Below, in pieces: positions 4,439 through 5,222 of a stretch of 5,222 nucleotides of DNA. How positions within the stretch are numbered: the first letter of the stretch is position 1; each line of letters begins with the position of its first letter. Where the stretch lies: contig JAOUGG010000269.1 in the NCBI GenBank assembly GCA_029857855.1, positions 1 to 5,222 on the forward strand. The letters are read 5' to 3'. The stretch is from Acidimicrobiia bacterium. GTDB lineage: Bacteria > Actinomycetota > Acidimicrobiia > Acidimicrobiales > SZUA-35. Below the pieces are notes generated by a model. It was not told the DNA's origin, searched no databases, and saw only the letters and a program-made list of their open reading frames with translations. A program made the translations under genes and the position numbers.

Positions 4439-5222
4439 TCAGCCCCGGAGTGTCTGGCCGAGTCGGGTCCAGTACGCGGGCGGGCTCTGGCTACCCCAGT
4501 CGAACGCACCGTCGGTGCGGGCCATACCGATCGGCCGCTCGGCCAGAGGCTGTCGGATGACGGGCAGGCCTTCCCCGGCGACACCCTTCAGCTGATCGGC
4601 CCGGAACCCGTTGACGGCGGACTGGAGCTTCCAGTACTCGGAGGTGATCAGCTCACCCGGACCGTCGACGTAGTAGACCTGACCCAACTCACCCCACTGC
4701 AGCGAATAGTCCTGCAACCACTGCTCCAGATACCCGAGGCGGTCGGGCGGGTGGGCCACGATCGGGACGCCGAGGTTGGCCAGGCCGATCACGTCGGAGC
4801 TGCCCGCCGGGGCGATGGCCAGGCGGTGTCCGCTGGAGCCGGCGTTCACCGTGGGCAGGGCAGCGGCCAAGGCGCCGAGTTCGGCCGACAGCGACTCGAG
4901 CGATGTCGACCTGGTCTTGTCGTGCACCAGGTCGGCGGCGGCTCCGGTGGGGTTGATGGCCACGAACAGCGTCGGCCGGCCGACGGTGGTGGCGGCGGCA
5001 ACGGTCACCAGCAGCGGGAATCCGCCCAACGCGGCGAAGGCCGCGGCGTAGGGGGCGGCATCGGCCGACAGGCCGGACCGAGCCACCGTGACCGTGCGGT
5101 TGATGTCGTTGATCGAGCGGATCCGGTCGGCCACCTCGACGCTGGCGATCACGGGATCGCTGCTGAGCGTTGCCGCATCGACGGTCATACCGGCGCGGGT
5201 GATCCGACCGATCCCGGGGATC
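4439..5222 (-). CDS. 3' part of a gene for a probable secreted protein, CWB2-like hint
   Basis: The frame is open from the right edge to TGA at 4439-4441, giving about 260 C-terminal residues. An ATG at 5188 lies inside this frame, but the 11 codons before it (IPGIGRITRAG) look coding and no Shine-Dalgarno precedes it, so the true start is probably beyond the window. Counting from that Met, RTVTVARSGL (31-40) followed by SADAAPYAAAFAALGGFPLL (41-60) and VT resembles the TVVVAxGxxxADALAAxPLAAxxxAPLLLT core of cell-wall-binding repeat 2 domains, found in many secreted actinobacterial proteins. The later part (about 150-249) is rich in Tyr and Trp (YLEQWLQDYSLQW, VYYVDGPGELI, YWKLQ) and looks extracellular, but I recognise no enzyme motif. 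No membrane span is clear in the visible part. The 41-base gap and shared strand suggest an operon with the tiny membrane ORF and the membrane/lipoprotein gene. Annotate as hypothetical; the CWB2 suggestion is weak. Confidence 0.7.
   Translation of the reverse strand, partial: IPGIGRITRAGMTVDAATLSSDPVIASVEVADRIRSINDINRTVTVARSGLSADAAPYAAAFAALGGFPLLVTVAAATTVGRPTLFVAINPTGAAADLVHDKTRSTSLESLSAELGALAAALPTVNAGSSGHRLAIAPAGSSDVIGLANLGVPIVAHPPDRLGYLEQWLQDYSLQWGELGQVYYVDGPGELITSEYWKLQSAVNGFRADQLKGVAGEGLPVIRQPLAERPIGMARTDGAFDWGSQSPPAYWTRLGQTLRG

Noticed and set aside
1..5222. CRISPR arrays, insertion sequences, rRNA or tRNA genes
   Set aside because: No regularly spaced repeats, transposase motifs or RNA gene signatures were found by reading both strands.

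Overview
The window is GC-rich, with strongly biased third codon positions and several starts that have weak or no Shine-Dalgarno sequence. Together with a two-domain VOC protein resembling the mycobacterial Rv0577 (Cfp30B) family and a secreted protein with a Pro/Thr/Ser-rich stalk, this points to a high-GC actinobacterium. An acidimicrobial or related lineage is possible, but that is inference and no marker gene is present.

Left part (1-2135). A plus-strand remnant of a LuxR/NarL-type DNA-binding domain enters from the left edge and stops at 189. It lacks the LTPRE-type motif and half of the recognition helix, so it is probably a decayed gene end. A 20-bp inverted repeat covers its stop codon and separates it from the convergent minus-strand gene. 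That gene (292-1839) encodes a full-length MttB-family (COG5598) methyltransferase of the type without pyrrolysine. Its start region has a plausible leaderless promoter. About 296 bp of non-coding DNA then separates it from the divergent VOC gene. This spacer holds a 24-bp imperfect palindrome, a FadR-type operator look-alike and two mutually exclusive hairpins.

Middle (2136-2999). A VOC (glyoxalase/bleomycin-resistance fold) protein of 263 residues is made of two tandem modules. It has a good ribosome-binding site and lacks the usual C-terminal metal-ligand glutamates. A near-perfect hairpin lies between it and the convergent gene to its right and probably terminates both.

Right part (2997-5222, all minus strand). 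This reads as one transcription unit of three genes. First comes the 3' part of a gene entering from the right edge, whose product has a weak cell-wall-binding-repeat-2-like segment. Next is an unlisted 23-codon single-membrane-span ORF with the best Shine-Dalgarno sequence in the window. Last is a 439-residue protein with four membrane spans, an arginine-rich cytoplasmic loop, a fifth span ending in a perfect lipobox (LAGC), a low-complexity stalk and an exported globular domain. The tiny ORF and the large gene are 9 bases apart, and the TGAGG at the tiny ORF's stop can serve as the next gene's Shine-Dalgarno. The set looks like a cell-envelope module of unknown function and is the most unusual part of the window.

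The MttB-like enzyme and the VOC protein share a control region and could act in a common methylated-amine or aldehyde metabolism, but no corrinoid protein, reactivase or transporter is visible to confirm this.
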